DNA of 64,000 nucleotides from Branchiostoma belcheri. Its lineage: Eukaryota; Chordata; Leptocardii; Amphioxiformes; Branchiostomatidae. The notes below the pieces were generated by a model. It was not told where the DNA came from. It saw only the letters and a list, made by a program, of their open reading frames with translations, and ran no database searches. The stretch is from NCBI RefSeq assembly GCF_001625305.1, contig NW_017802713.1:1795952-1859951 (forward strand), in the 5' to 3' direction. Made by a program: the position numbers and the translations under genes. Position 1 is the stretch's first letter. Each line of letters begins with the position of its first letter. Positions 45,313 to 63,759 of this stretch are shown piece after piece.

Positions 45313-46617
45313 TTATGGGAATGTTTCAGTGGGTCTCCGGTTGACGTTAAATGAAAGGTCGAAGCAATTATGCTGTCAGGAAAATTTATAGACAACATGC
45401 TGATGTGCTAGTGGATAATGACTAAATGGCAGCACTTTGCGGAAGGACAGGTTTTTCTTCCGAATTTTCCTTGCGTCCGTTTAACAACAGATGGACACCT
45501 TTCAACTGTGTGAACCAAAAGAAAAAAAGTATCTCCTTTTAATTGTAACGGTGTATTATATAAATGTAACCTGTTACAACTGACAAAAAGGAATGAAATC
45601 TTCAAAAATGCGTTTTTTCTGTTTTAGCAAACATGAATATCATTTCTCTAAGACCACCAGTGTCTTCTGCTGAGCATATAGTGGACACATATTTCTGTTG
45701 GACACTGGACAGTCATTCTGCATAGTATCACCATTGCCTTTTAGTCTTTGCATATGGTGCACAACCATTTCTGACCGTATAAGCAAGGTTGTTAAATAGA
45801 GATCTAAGCAAAGCAATGATTTTCGTACATTTTTCATGGGCGCAATGACAACTACTTCAGACGACTCGTATGGTAGTGACGAACCATATTAGTGATCCAG
45901 AGCGTTTGCAAAATCCCTACCATGTACGCCTACGTACTGCCAATGTATAAGCCAGTTCCTTTGGTACAAAACAATTAAAAACATTCTACGTTGCTACCTG
46001 TGGGGTATATATAGTGTCCTTTGTAATTAAGAGTTGCACAAAGGCATCTGTCTTTGGAAATAACGAGTCGCTAGATTCGTCGAGACCAGATGCTTAGAAA
46101 TTTTTTTTTATTCGGAAGCACACTGATGAATATAAATAAAAGGACATGGACTAAGTGACTGCGAACTCAAGTTAGGCACAACTTATAGACCCTGTTCATT
46201 CTCGCAGCCACTTTTACAATGACAAAAGGCGTTTGCAAGACATTTGGAAAAAAATATTGATTGCATGAGTCAAACCTCCCATCCCAGAAGAAAAGGAAAG
46301 CATAGCGGGGCACATACAACTAGAAAATTGCGTGATGCGATTCTGGATATTTGACATTCACACGCACCCCAACGGACCTTTGCAACGCGCGACTACAAAG
46401 GGAGACCAGATGTTTGATCCCGGGCAGGTGAGATACGTTCACCCGGACAAAAGGCACGTATCTCCCCACCTGTTCCCGTAGCTATGATACCATCACCGCC
46501 GTATCGACATTCTCTTTGTGATGCCCAGGAGAGCTTTGGTGATTTTACAGGGGGATAAAGATATTCACGTCAGGGACGGAGGGATGTGTTTTGGTAGGCA
46601 GAAGGTCTGAGTCAAGA
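45313..46617. other. No gene seen
   Basis: No exon, RNA gene or repeat recognised. Confidence 0.35.
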
Positions 46618-48125
46618 AGTGTGCAGAATACAAACTAGTGATCGGGGTTGTCACATTGGTATGGTGTGTCACAGAGTTATGTTTTTCTTGTCTGGCGATC
46701 TGGTCAAATTTGAATGATGCTCACACACATCAAATACAAGGCAATACAAAATGTTTCATTATTGACAATGGATTTTATTTCGGAATGTGCAGAATACAAA
46801 CTAGTGATCGGGGTTGTCACATTGGTATGGCGTGTCACAGAGTTATGTTTTTCTTGTCTGGCGATCTGGTCAAATTTGAATGATGCTCACACACATCAAA
46901 TACAAGGCAATACAAAATGTTTCATTATTGACAATGGATTTTATTTCGGAATGTGCAGAATACAAACTACTGATCGGGGTTGTCACATTGGTGTGGTGTG
47001 TCACAGAGTTATGTTTTTCTTGTCTGGCGATCTGGTCACATTTGAATGTTGCTCACACACACCAAATACAAGGCAATACAAAATATTTCATTATTGACAA
47101 TGGCAATGGATTTTATTTCGGAATGTGCAGAATACAAACTACTGATCGGGGTTGTCACATTGGTATGGTGTGTTACAGAGTTATGTTTTTCTTGTCTGAC
47201 GATCTGGTCACATTCGAATGTTGCTCACACACATCAAATACAAGGCAATACAAAATATTTCATTATTGACAATGGCAATGGATTTTATTTCGGAATGTGA
47301 AGAATACAAACTACTGATCGGGGTTGTCACATTGGTGTGGTGTGTTACAGAGTTATGTTTTTCTTGTCTGGCGATCTGGTCACATTCGAATGTTGTTTAC
47401 ACACATCAAATACAAGGCAATACAAAATATTTCATTATTGACAATGGCAATGGCTTTTATTTCGGAATGTGCAGAATACAAACTAGTGATCGGGGTTGTC
47501 ACATCGTATGGTGTATCACATAGTTATGTTTTTCTTGTCTGGCGATCTGCTAACATTTGAATGTTGCTCACACACATCAGATACAAGGCAATACAAAAAT
47601 TTTTAATTATTGATAATGACAATGAATTTTATTTCGGAATGTGCAGAATACAAACTAGCGATCGGGGTTGTCACATTGGTGTGGTGTGTCACAGAGTTAT
47701 GTTTTTCTTGTCTGGCGATCTGGTAACATTTGAATGTTGCTCACACACATCAGATACAAGGCAATACAAAAATTTTTAATTATTGATAATGACAATGAAT
47801 TTTATTTCGGAATGTGCAGAATACAAACTAGCGATCGGGGTTGTCACATTGGTATGGTGTGTCACAGAGTCATGTTTTTCTTGTCTGGCGATCTGGTAAC
47901 ATTTGAATGATGCTCACACACATCAAATACAAGGCAATACAAAATATTTCATTATTGACAATGGATTTTATTTCGGAATGTGCAGTACACAAACTAGTGA
48001 CCGGGGTTGTCACATTGGTATGGTGTGTCACAGAGTTGTTTTTCTTGTCTGGCGATCTGGTCACATTTGAATGTTGTTCACACACATCAAATACAAGGCA
48101 ATACAAAATATTTCATCATTGACAA
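46618..48125. repeat. Tandem array, 9 units of 166-173 bp
   Basis: The repeated GAATACAAACT (GTACAC in the last unit) occurs at 46626, 46792, 46958, 47130, 47302, 47474, 47646, 47819 and 47985. Unit length alternates between 166 and 172-173 bp through gain of GGCAAT or a similar 6-mer. Long frames in all units are shadows of one repeat and have no known domain. Confidence 0.95.
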
Positions 48126-48767
48126 TAATGATTTTATGGCATATTTACGCCTTGCATGGGCCAAATAATTTTATTTATGTCAATTTGTTCCGCCATAAAT
48201 GTTAAGAAAGATATAATTTAGCCAATGGCTACAAGTTCTTGTTTGTTTTCACAAATAAACCATTTGATTGATTGATTGAAATGCACTAGGTAAGGGAAGG
48301 AATTACTAGATTACTATATTCTATATCTAAAAGGTAGACTATATCTATAAACGAAATACTGGAAGCATTACCATGCACATATTATTGGGTTATCAGTTAT
48401 TCTCTATGTATGATATCTATTCATTATCGCGATATACACAGATAAAATAAATATCGGGCTACATTACACGGAACGAGGAGGACTTTAAAGCCTAGGCAAG
48501 TGGTTTGTAGTTTGTGGAATGAGTTATGGCCGAAACTATTAGAATTCCTTTGGCGAATCATAACTGGCGTATCAAGGCATTTGACGGTCGATGCATATGC
48601 CGTAAATCTTTTTACACTCGCTATGTTTTACTGTGCAGTCTGATAGAAGCTTTATCATTAGCTTTTTTACAGTTCACTCTCTGATATTTTCTTTATTTTT
48701 TATATTCCAACATGTAATCACAAGACGTGGTGACGGTACACTCAAGTTTTTTTCAACTTATGTTAAT
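48126..48767. other. No gene seen
   Basis: AT-rich flank of the tandem array. Confidence 0.4.
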
Positions 48768-48945
48768 GCCGCTACCAACACAGGGAACAATATAATACTC
48801 GTTTTCACCAATCAGTTAAGTGAGGAAAGTTGTGTAAAGTGCCTTTCCCAAGGGCACAAGATCGGTGGCATGTCAGGACTCGAACCCGGGACCTCTTGGT
48901 TCCGAGTCGTGCACTCTGCCGCTACGCCACACGACCCCACAAAAT
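48768..48945 (-). repeat. tRNA-derived SINE
   Basis: On the minus strand: GTCGTGTGGCGTAGCGGCAG, ACCAAGAGGTCCCGGGTTCG and a B box GGTTCGAGTCC. Closest to the copy at 41738. Confidence 0.8.
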
Positions 48946-48949
48946 TTGC

Positions 48950-49740
48950 CTTGTCATCGTGTATAACGGTTTTCGCTGCAATATTTGGTGAATTTTTAAG
49001 ACCAGATTCTGACTTTTTTTTATTATTTAGCACATCTTATACTTGTATTTGAATAGCTTAAAGGGTATTACAGTAAAGAGAATTTGACATTTATCGCAAT
49101 TCTAATTTTCTAATACGTACCGTGTACACCTTGTAGTCATGTATAGCTGGCTAACAATGTATGCTACAATCCTCGAGTGAAAGCTTCGAAAGGTTGTTGC
49201 GTACATTTCAAAATCTTTATCTGATTCAAATTCGAAATCCCCCCTAACTTTCAGTCAGGTTCATTCAATTTCAACAGTGATTGTTGTTATTTGTTGTTTG
49301 GTATTTACGTCAACGTTACCATGGTGATAGTTGTTAGACAATTTAATTAAGACCTGAAACCATGAGCCTTGTTTTCTCTTTCACATTAAGGCGCACAGAC
49401 AAGTAGAGATAATTGCTTGTGTTTTCCACTTCGTATAATCAATTTAATTGAAAAGCAATTACTCATAATGATAATCCCTCCCTTCAAAGATTTTAAAATG
49501 AGATGAAGAAGAGATTAACTGTCTTTTCAATTTCGTTTTACGAAATTATTGACATTTGGAAATGCCAATGGGCGTGGCATCACCTTTTGTTATTGTTACC
49601 CCAATGAATATGAAAATGATTCACTATGGTGTGTTCTTTTTTTACGGATGCCGTATTGTTACCTTCACGAGTAAGGATATAAAGACATTATATAGAAATT
49701 AAGGAATCTATAGAATGATAAGTTCAAAATAGGGTTTTAA
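48950..49740. other. No gene seen
   Basis: No recognised features. Confidence 0.35.
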
Positions 49741-49741
49741 A

Positions 49742-50215
49742 AATTTCTGCATCTGTATCTGTATAGCCGGTATAACCGCCTTTTCGGCGTAACACACGCA
49801 CCAGCTTCGCAAGCACGCGGCGCGGCGGCAGCTGGCTACATTACACCGATCGACTTGTAACACCTAACCCTTGAACATCTAACTCTAGACATTGTTTAAA
49901 GCTATCTAGTGACAATGTCCCTACTGTACTTGGTGACAGCGAGTTCCACTCTATGATAGTTCTAGGAAAGAATGAATTCTTGAACGCCTCAATCCTTGGT
50001 TGATAACTCTGGTACTTGAAGGCATCGCTATTTCTTGTTCTCTTCTGGGTTGGTATTAGGTACTTAGTAATTGGAACGTCCACCAGTTTATAAGTCATTT
50101 TGTACATCATGCATAGTCTGGGCATTTTTCTTCTGTCTTCCACTGACAGTTTCAGAAAGTTGGCTGTACGTAGCTCTGGAGAATTGTTGTACTCTCTGTA
50201 AGTGTTGACCCCAGC
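49742..50215 (-). mobile_element. Non-LTR retrotransposon 3' end, longest copy
   Basis: An open minus-strand frame (50143-49841) ends with FKNSFFPRTIIEWNSLSP and SLDSFKQCL, the usual C-terminus of LINE reverse transcriptases. The 3' tail is CAGATACAGATGC-like. Upstream RT motifs are absent. Confidence 0.8.
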
Positions 50216-50399
50216 CTAGCGACAAAGTCTACAATCTTCAACATATCACTAGATGAAAGGAAAAAACATCATTGACGATGGTTTTAAACACTTCAGAGGC
50301 ATATCATTTGCATAGTCTCACAGCCAATGGGAATTTGTGTACGGGTATATCTACCTCTTAGAAATTACTACTGAATTTTCAGTGCCCTCTTACGTTCTA

Positions 50400-50620
50400 A
50401 TTGCAGATACAGAAGAACTTTATTGCACGGCAATTGCAAATGGTACAATGTATGGCAAACTACATAAAAAGAGTAGCAAACTAGAAAGGCCAATATTTGC
50501 TTTGGAGCAAATACAGCGATGGGTTCACCACATTTTACGACATGGCAGGGAAAGAATGGGAAACACAAGGGAAAACAATGATTTACATTGATATAACTAT
50601 AATATGAAGTAAAATACAAC
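50400..50620 (-). mobile_element. LINE 3' tail fragment
   Basis: On the minus strand, CATTGTACCATTTGCAATTG and GTGCAATAAAGTTCTTCTGT match the tail of the LINE at 35801 (CATTGTACCATGCACAACTG). Confidence 0.6.
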
Positions 50621-50639
50621 TAAAACAACAGTTGGATAG

Positions 50640-51955
50640 CTATTCCCTACTTTAATGGTTAGGATTTTTAATTGCATAATGCAAACTGTTGATTTTCAAA
50701 ATTAAAAAAAAAAACGTCCATGCCCGGCATTCCAATGCTGGAGCAGGAAAGCTTGAAATACCTACCAAAACACTTGAATACAGACATACTGTCAGTATGG
50801 AAATGCTTCTGTGCAGGTGTTAATCAAGTTAAATCCCAACAGCCAATCAGCAAGAAGTATAGAGGAAAGCTGCATGCCTATTGGTTGATGCCCTGCATTC
50901 CATTCTGATGACTCATGCCCAAACGTGGTAAACAAGGCAGACTAACACAGTAATACATTTGCTATAACACAGCCAAAAAACTCAAATAAAACCATTCTAA
51001 AAGCCTGTATCACAATAATTTAAAAAACGCCTAGGGGTATTTGCCCACTGTACCTCCATACCAAATTTCAGGACCTTAGGCCCTAAAATGAAGAAGCTGA
51101 ATCCATTTAAAGATATGGCAGGAGGAGGAGGAGGAGGAGAAGGAGAAGGAGAAGAAACATCAGAAAAAGCAATATGGTTTCACCACACCACTTCGTGGTG
51201 TGGTGAACCCATAACAATAAAATAAGTGTGTTGAATAAGACCTAATGTCGATTAAAACCTAACAAATCTATATCATAATTATTCAAATAATAAGGGATAG
51301 CACAAGTCTTTGATAAAGTGTTACAATCAAGTGGGCTAATCACAAGTTTCGGAATTTTTTCTAATAGCAAAGCATTCCTTTATATATCTAACTATTTTTG
51401 CGTTGTAGGGACCATTATATGTAAAAATACATTCAAATCTCTAACATCGAGACTCTTGAAATCTGTTGTACTTGATTCGAGAAATGTGAATAGCTTGTTA
51501 CGTATAACATCATATCTGGTACATTCTATAAGTTATATCTTTTGGTAAGTGTCATCTGGATCTGTTACTGAAAAGCGCCACCCGTTGACACCTATATCTA
51601 CCATCCCAGGTCCGTCCTGTTGGCTGGATGGTCCCCGGGACAATCTAAATGGAAATGAGCTTATATTTTTTTGACGCTGCGCTTTCGCAGGTCAGAACTG
51701 CGAATTTACCGGTCTTGCCATTGTGGTGAGCATCCACGGCACGTATGTGGCGTTTCATTTATAGTATGATATATATCACACCCACCACTAACCCTGTATT
51801 GTGAAATTAGCAGTGGATGTAATGCAAGCTGTCGCTAGTTTTCCGACCCTTTTACCTTAATTCTACACACGCCGCGCGGTGCCAGGTTTTTCAGTCGCCA
51901 CGGCCGGGAATCGAAATCCAATTCATCAGTGTTTCCAAAGCACATCAGGAACCAT
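50640..51955. other. No gene seen; contains a purine microsatellite
   Basis: A GGA/GAA-rich stretch lies at 51120-51157, and ACCACACCACTTCGTGGTGTGGT near 51183 is a perfect short hairpin. No exons recognised. Confidence 0.5.
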
Positions 51956-51959
51956 AATG

Positions 51960-52375
51960 ACACAAAAATGGCCAATTTGCTCTGAAATCACAGGAGAGAT
52001 ATCTTTAAAAGAACGGGATTTTGTCTATCGCAAGAAACTAGCGAGGATGTTCGGATGAAAAATGGTTTCAAAGTGTTTTTTTATAAACTGAAAATTTGTA
52101 ATAAAAATGGCCAATTTGCTCTGAAATCACAGGCGAGATGTCTTAAAAGAACGGAATTGTATCTATCACAAGAAACTAGCGAGGATGTTCGGATGAAAAA
52201 TGGTTTAATTTTTATAAACTGAAAATTTGTAATAAAAATGGCCAATTTGCCCTGAAATCACAGGAGAGATATCTTTAAAAGAACGGAATTGTGTCTTTCA
52301 CAAGAAACTAGCGAGGATGTTGGGGTGAAAAATGGTTTAAAAGTGTTTTTTTTATAAACTGAAAATTTGTAAGAT
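51960..52375. repeat. Tandem array, 3 units of about 130-139 bp
   Basis: Each unit has AAAAATGGCCAATTTGC, TGAAATCACAGG(A/C)GAGAT, AAGAAACTAGCGAGGATGTT and TTATAAACTGAAAATTTGTA. Confidence 0.9.
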
Positions 52376-53304
52376 TTGACTTTAATCGATATCAGTAAGG
52401 GATAAATACAAGTAATGGTTTTCGTTCAGAATCATTTACCAATTGTGTCACGAAGGCTGCTGCACTTTTTTCCTTTTAAGTCACAATTTCCGATTTCCAA
52501 CAAACGTGAATTCAGTAGTTCTAGTTGTCAGAAAAAAAGAAATTCATTAAATCTTTTTCTTAGAAGTGTGTAATCAACTTTAACATCGGAAAAATGCACA
52601 GCACAAATGCAAGGTAATTTACATCGAATCTGTGCTTTGTGCAACTGTCTATGCAATCTGGTCGACTTATTCTAGCCACACCCAAAGTAATGCAAAGTGA
52701 TGACTTGATAGCCTTTGATGTAGTCTGGGCGTTCTATGTCTCATTTTGCCTTATTCCAGCATTAAAATACGTTTAGCTCAATGTGAATGAAAGAATGCAT
52801 TAGCTTTATGTTATAAAATATCTATATTTTATCTTTTTGGCAAAAAAACTCGAAACCCATTTTAATGATCGCCTAATACATAAAGATAATTCATTACTGG
52901 TGCACCTCTTTCAAATACATAAAAATCTATCCATTATTTAGTCAGATGAATATGAGCAATTAGTGAGGTACCCTCTAGCGTATGGAATATAGGCTAACTT
53001 GAAAGAAGGCAATGCAAATAGAATAAAGAGAATGCATAATAATGATTTTATTGATTTTTTGTTTCTTTGAACAGAATCCCCAAATGCTACAGATACAAAG
53101 AGATCATTTTATATACGCAGTTGCAATGTGCACCTATGCTGTTGTCAAAATTTTATAATACTTTTACTGTATATACTGTATAATAATTTTAGCTATATAT
53201 GCATAGACGTGACCGCGTGAAAATTAAAAACGACTCTTAGTATGAAAAAGTCTCAGTATGAAAGAAGACACACATATTTTAGCTAAAAGTCTACTTGAGA
53301 TCCG
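52376..53304. other. No gene seen
   Basis: AT-rich, no recognised features. Confidence 0.4.
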
Positions 53305-53306
53305 TA

Positions 53307-53520
53307 ACATCTGTGTCCATAATATCACCAGGGTCCATAATATCGCCACCTTGAGAAATGGTGTGCTTAAAGAAATTTTTACTGCAACATACTTTTGGTA
53401 TGCACTCCTTCACACATCAAATGTACATACCAAAAGTATGTTGCAGTAAAATATCTTTAAGCACACTATTTCTCAAGGTGGCGATATTATGGACCCTGGT
53501 GATATTATGGACACAGATGT
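53307..53520. mobile_element. 214-bp near-perfect hairpin MITE with TA target site
   Basis: Arms of about 95 bp are almost perfect inverted copies: ACATCTGTGTCCATAATATC on the left and GATATTATGGACACAGATGT on the right. The loop is only about 25 nt. TA flanks both ends (53305-53306 and 53521-53522), as for Tc1/mariner MITEs. Confidence 0.85.
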
Positions 53521-53788
53521 TAACTACGAACTACCCACACTCAAACACAACCTGTAACATTTCTAAGGTTAAGCGGGGTATGCGCTTGCATGTTATACGA
53601 AATGTCATCCCAGGCATACATGCATGTTGGAACACACGGTTGCTGTATATCTACATCATTAAAATTTCGCGGCGTCACCCCGAATTGCTCAGTTAAATAT
53701 CAAGAGTCACGCAATCGACCCATTTTGTAAGTATCGTTCTGAGTGTATCTGACACATATAAAGGAACGAAAATGTGGCCATAGTCTAA

Positions 53789-54312
53789 GAACAGAATGAA
53801 GACCTTTATTGTACATTTTTGCCCCACTGGGCTAAGCACAGGTCACATTATACATAATAATTCGAATAAATATTCATATAAATATACATATAACTATGAC
53901 ATGTACATTCATATATAAATGTCTAATGTATTGTAGTCTTTTCAGCTTCTTCTCGCTTCTTAGTAATTGTATAAATGTAAGATGCTGTATGTGTAGTTAG
54001 ATTTGGTTTGTCAAGAGTTAACAGGAATATAAATTTTTCTCTACTTGTTAAGAATCCGAAGTGGGGAAATTTACTTAAAACATGTCCGAAGAGTATGTGT
54101 CTATCACTGTCATATAAAGGACAATCTATGGTAAAATGTACTTCGTCCTCTACTCTATCTAGACTACAAAATTGGCAGATTCTTTGCTCTAGGGGAGTGC
54201 GGTTATATCTTCCTGCTTCAATTCGCAATACAGAAGCTATCATTGTCACTGTGACGATGTCATAATCATAGGCTTTCAAATCACCAGCCCTGTCCTTAAT
54301 TGCCACACTGCT
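53789..54312 (-). mobile_element. Non-LTR retrotransposon C-terminal fragment
   Basis: The minus-strand frame 54306-53923 contains RIEAGRYNRTPLEQRICQFC, then VEDEVHFTIDCPLY and a DRHILF segment: the CxxC...H...C knuckle ending of invertebrate LINE reverse transcriptases. A polyadenylation-like tail follows at about 53800. The RT core is missing. Confidence 0.8.
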
Positions 54313-54460
54313 TCGGGGGGAAAGAATTAAAACAATTGTCAGACGGGTTTACGATAAATTGTGACAAGTGTTCACGCTTCAAATTCCTAAATATGATAAC
54401 TCATTTTTTATAGTAGGCTTTTAGCAATCACTGCATCCGTGATGACACATTGTCGCAAGT

Positions 54461-54892
54461 TAGGCCACACCGATTTAATTTTATGGATGACATCCTCGCG
54501 CGCATTGATTTTCGTCTGTCAAAAAAAAAAAAGATCACGTCATCCGAAGCTCTGGCCTGGATAGTCAATGGTAGCTTGCCATATAGCGACAGTACGGAGC
54601 CGGTGGTAACTCTGGAGGATGGCACCCAGGCTACCAGAGCTCCACGACTCAAGACCTCAGTACATACGTACAGTGTCGATTCATAAATCCGCAAAACTGA
54701 GCCAGAATGTGCCTGCTTGTCGAATATTTTGCTATGTTCTACCGCAGTTCTACCGCAAATTCACAATACCAGCTATGCCTGTGGTTAAGTAGCATTTTTA
54801 TTTTTGGCCGATTTTTATTTTATTCGCCCGCTCGCACTAGTTTGGGGGTCTTCAGAGGATGTCATCCATAAAATTAAGCCGGTGTGGCCTTA
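54461..54892. mobile_element. MITE related to the hAT-like family
   Basis: The ends are TAGGCCACACCGATTTAATT and AATTAAGCCGGTGTGGCCTTA, with the ATGGATGACATCC inner motif. The outer sequence differs from the GGCCACAGCAAG subfamily. Confidence 0.75.
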
Positions 54893-55434
54893 ACGAGATT
54901 TTAGAACACATGTGATATCTTGGAACACCCCATGAACCCCAAATTACGGGTGACTGTGCGTACCAAGTATGCAAACGCACCCAAGGGACTATTAGTAAGG
55001 AAGAGAGGTGCCCATTACAGAACAACGGTTTGTTGTAGAATTCCGAAATCTTTTCAAGATTCGGTCTTTAGATTTTAGATAAGACTGAAACTGAGACAAA
55101 ACTAAATGTACTACTTGAAAATGCCACTTTCTAGTACTTGCATACAAAATTAATCTTAAGCTATTGAGATGGACAGAAATACGTTGATCAGTTTTTACTC
55201 AAAATATCTAGTTTGGTGGTACTTTGTGAGATCTAAAGTCCTTGTCACACACGTACATAGCCGAACATACCCGAATTCCAAACTCCCCCAACCATGGTTG
55301 GCTGGTGGTTGGCTGGTGGTTGGCTGGTGTTCGGGAGTAGGTCGGAGTATGGTTGGCAGTCAAATTTGACTCAAATTTACCTCAGATTCGATTACCGAAA
55401 ACAGAGAAAAAGAAAACTGTAAAAAGTACGTTTG

Positions 55435-55725
55435 TGAAGGTTCGACATCTAGGTAATTAGATACGCCAAATTTTGTCTTCACTTATTTGCATATCAATCA
55501 ATAGTTTGTGCTTATAAACCTGCATTTCTTCTGCAGTGTCACTGACGAAAGGTTAGTGGATGCTACCTGAAACGTCTGACCGTTTCCAAAATCATATCCA
55601 GTTGCTTGAATGAGTAACTGTTTTTGGTATAAAAAAAGATCCTGAAAAAAATCTGTAACATCGATTCTGTTTCCTGTAATCTCTCTTAATCCAGCCGTCA
55701 CTGGTCTCCTGGGATAATCGGCCTC
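55435..55725 (+). repeat. Penelope-like terminal-repeat fragment with hammerhead-like core
   Basis: Contains CACTGACGAAAGGTTAGTGG, then ATGCTACCTGAAACGTCTGA and CAAAATCATATCCAGTTGC. A CTGANGA, stem and GAAACGTC order is visible; the stem has one bulged T. An inverted copy lies at 59980-60185. The Penelope assignment is inferred from the general pattern. Confidence 0.5.
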
Positions 55726-55849
55726 AGCAGATTTTATTGCCTTTTATGGTAATCCCCTCAGAGAACGGACGTTGCTGAAATTACCCAGAAATTGTTGGCT
55801 TCAAAGTGCTCATTTAACCGTAAGAGGAATCATAAGGCCACGGCATTAG

Positions 55850-57080
55850 TCTGTGAGTTAGTAAATCCTTTCCAGAAATGAAATAAAAATTTCGAAATGC
55901 ATTAACCAACAGAGATAACCATATTTTCACCAGCTTAAATAAGTTATTTGCAACTATATCTCTGTCAAAGCTAGAATGGAAACGGTTTTGACAACATTAT
56001 TATTACTGCGGGATCTTTTTTCACAATTAGTAAGTCTTTTCGAGAAATAAAATTAAACATTTAAAATGTATTAAACACAAAGTTTACTATATTTTCACCA
56101 GCTTAAACGAGTTATTTGTAAGTTTCTGCCGCTATATCTCTGTCAAAGCTGGAGTGATAACAATTAGTAAGTCTTTTCGAGAAATAAAATTAAACATTTG
56201 AAATGTATTAAACACAAAGTTTACTATATCTTCACCAGCTTAAACGAGTTATTTGTAAATGCCGCTATGTTTCTGTCAAAGCTAGAGTGGGAACGGTTTT
56301 GACAACATTATTATCACTGCAGTGACTTTCTCACAATTAGTAAGTCTTTTCGAGAAATGACATTAAACATTTGAAATGTATTAACCACAAAGTTTTTACT
56401 ACATTTTCACCAGCTTAAATGAGTTATTTGTAAGTTTCGGCCACTATATCTCTGTCAGAGTGATAACGGTTTTGACAACATTATTATCACTGCAGTGACT
56501 TTTTCACAATTAGTAAGCCTTTTCGAGAAATGAAATACTGTAAAACATTTGAAATGTATTAACCATCAAAGTTCACTAATCTTCACCAGCTTAAACGAGT
56601 TATTTGTAAATGTATCTCTGTCAGAACTAGAGTGGGAACGGTTTTGACAACATTATTATCACTGCAGTGACTTTTTCGCCAAATGAAATAAAACATTTGA
56701 AATGTATCATATTAGCCAACAAAGTTAAAGTTTTTACTATATCTTCACCAGCTTAAATGAGTTATTTACAAGTTTCTGCCGCTATATAGCTATATCTCTG
56801 TCAAAGCTGGAGTGGTAACGGTTTTGACAATATTATTATTACTGCAGTGACTTTTTGTACAATTAGTAAGTAAGCCTTTTCGAGAAATGAAATAAAACAT
56901 TTGAAATGTCTTCACTAACAGATTTAAATATATTTTCCCCAGCTTAAACGAGTTATTTGAGTTTTTCTGACGCTATATGAGTTTAAATGAGTTAGTTGTA
57001 AGTTTCTGCCGCTATATCTCTGTCAAAGCTAGAGTGGTAACGGTTTTGACAGCATTATTATCACTGCAGTGACTTTTTCG
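55850..57080. repeat. Tandem array, about 7 units of 137-191 bp
   Basis: Repeated blocks: ACAATTAGTAAGTCTTTTCG, AACATTTGAAATGTATTAA, CACCAGCTTAAACGAGTTAT, CTATATCTCTGTCAAAGCT and CAACATTATTATCACTGCAG. Outer units are the most diverged. Confidence 0.9.
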
Positions 57081-57364
57081 CAGCGTTGATATAATGATGA
57101 ATATGCTCGTTAGACCGAAGTCAGGCCAGTCTGCTCTAATCAGCGCCAATCTTGCCTCACATTATCGCTGCTCCGATGCGTACAGTTTGGCAAATAAGAC
57201 TCTACCGTGATAGAATCAGAGGAGAGCGGTTGAACTTTACGACGTGTGGCTCCAACTTCATCGGGGAGTTTTCCTCGTGACTAAACGGTATAATTCGGGA
57301 ATACAGACTGGAGCAATACATAGTTTTATCACGTTCGACCCTTACTTCGTAATTTGGTTATACA

Positions 57365-57716
57365 AGCATCCAATGCGATTTCAGAGCAGCAAAACTGGAA
57401 ATTTCTGAATAAAGCAGTCTTTGTGGTATTGACACATACTGCTTCACATTAGCACATTTTAATCAGGATTTCATACTTTAGGTATTTAAACTGCAGAAGC
57501 AAGCCCGAAGATGTGTCCTTCATTTTATGGGTGGTACCCTAAAAATCAGCCCAGGGCCCTTCCAGTAACCATTTTCCGTCAGAAGGTTTTTTGCTCCATG
57601 AGGGTCAATATACATTGAGACAGTGTGGTTTCAACTCAGTATGTAGATGAATGACTGGAATATTGACTTTGAAAAATCGGGTTTCCAAAACCTAAAACTG
57701 CATTGGATGCCTTTAA
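57365..57716. mobile_element. Foldback MITE, AAGGCATCCAATGCAGTTT family (copy 2)
   Basis: Left end AGCATCCAATGCGATTTC, right end AACTGCATTGGATGCCTTTA; the interior shares TGACTGGAATATTGACTT with the copy in PTDSS1 intron 11 (in inverse orientation). Confidence 0.65.
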
Positions 57717-58499
57717 AAACCACAATCTTGTTTAACTGTGAACTGATATTCCACCATCACACGTTTAAGCATAAATGATAGCTTATAAAGGTTGTTGTAG
57801 TCTATATTATTTTGTTTCTATCACTCATTTACTAGTATCTCAATTCACATACGTGTGTGCGCCATGCACTTTAGTTTACACACAAAAATACAATCTCAGA
57901 GACAAAACAGATAGAATTCAGAGAAAGTGGAATTGAGTTATACAGCATAATTTTGTAGCTAACGCATCTCCAGCACCTTTGCACATATATCAATCGGCAT
58001 CTACATTCATGAGCTCCCTAACGAAGTTAACTAAGTTTATCGTTCCGTTAACATGTTCAAATTTGATTATATGGCAGGGTGAAATACTGGCGGGGGGAAA
58101 TGCAGAAAATCTACGTATGAGATATTAACGTTCAGGATACCGTCTGTGTGTTTAGGATACGATAAACAAAATTCTTGAAGTCTTAAATGTAAGGACATGG
58201 TCATAGAATTGTCACAGGCAGATTTTTTTACAAGATTGCAAAGGCTGGAAAATATGATGTAATTAGATTAAGTTGTTTTGCTTTTTTGTTATGTGCAAGT
58301 TTGTGCTGAAAACGTGCATCGTACAGCATGTAAGTGCGCATGCTAAATGTATGGGTACAGAAATGTCACTGAGATTGTACAAAAAAGATTAATAAAATAA
58401 ATGGTAAAAAATCAATTTCCGTGCTGAAAGGGCAAAGCAGTTATCCTCAGCACTGGGAAATCATTTCATTTTGCTCTAGCTATAAGTATAATGCAATGC

Positions 58500-63759
<5,260 letters not shown>

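Noticed and set aside
46638..47779. Overlapping frames of 70-130 codons with similar peptides
   Set aside because: They are the same tandem unit read repeatedly in shifting phase; no known domain, start context or splice sites.
53258..53696. Protein-coding frames near 53.3-53.7 kb
   Set aside because: They run through the hairpin MITE arms and show no domain.
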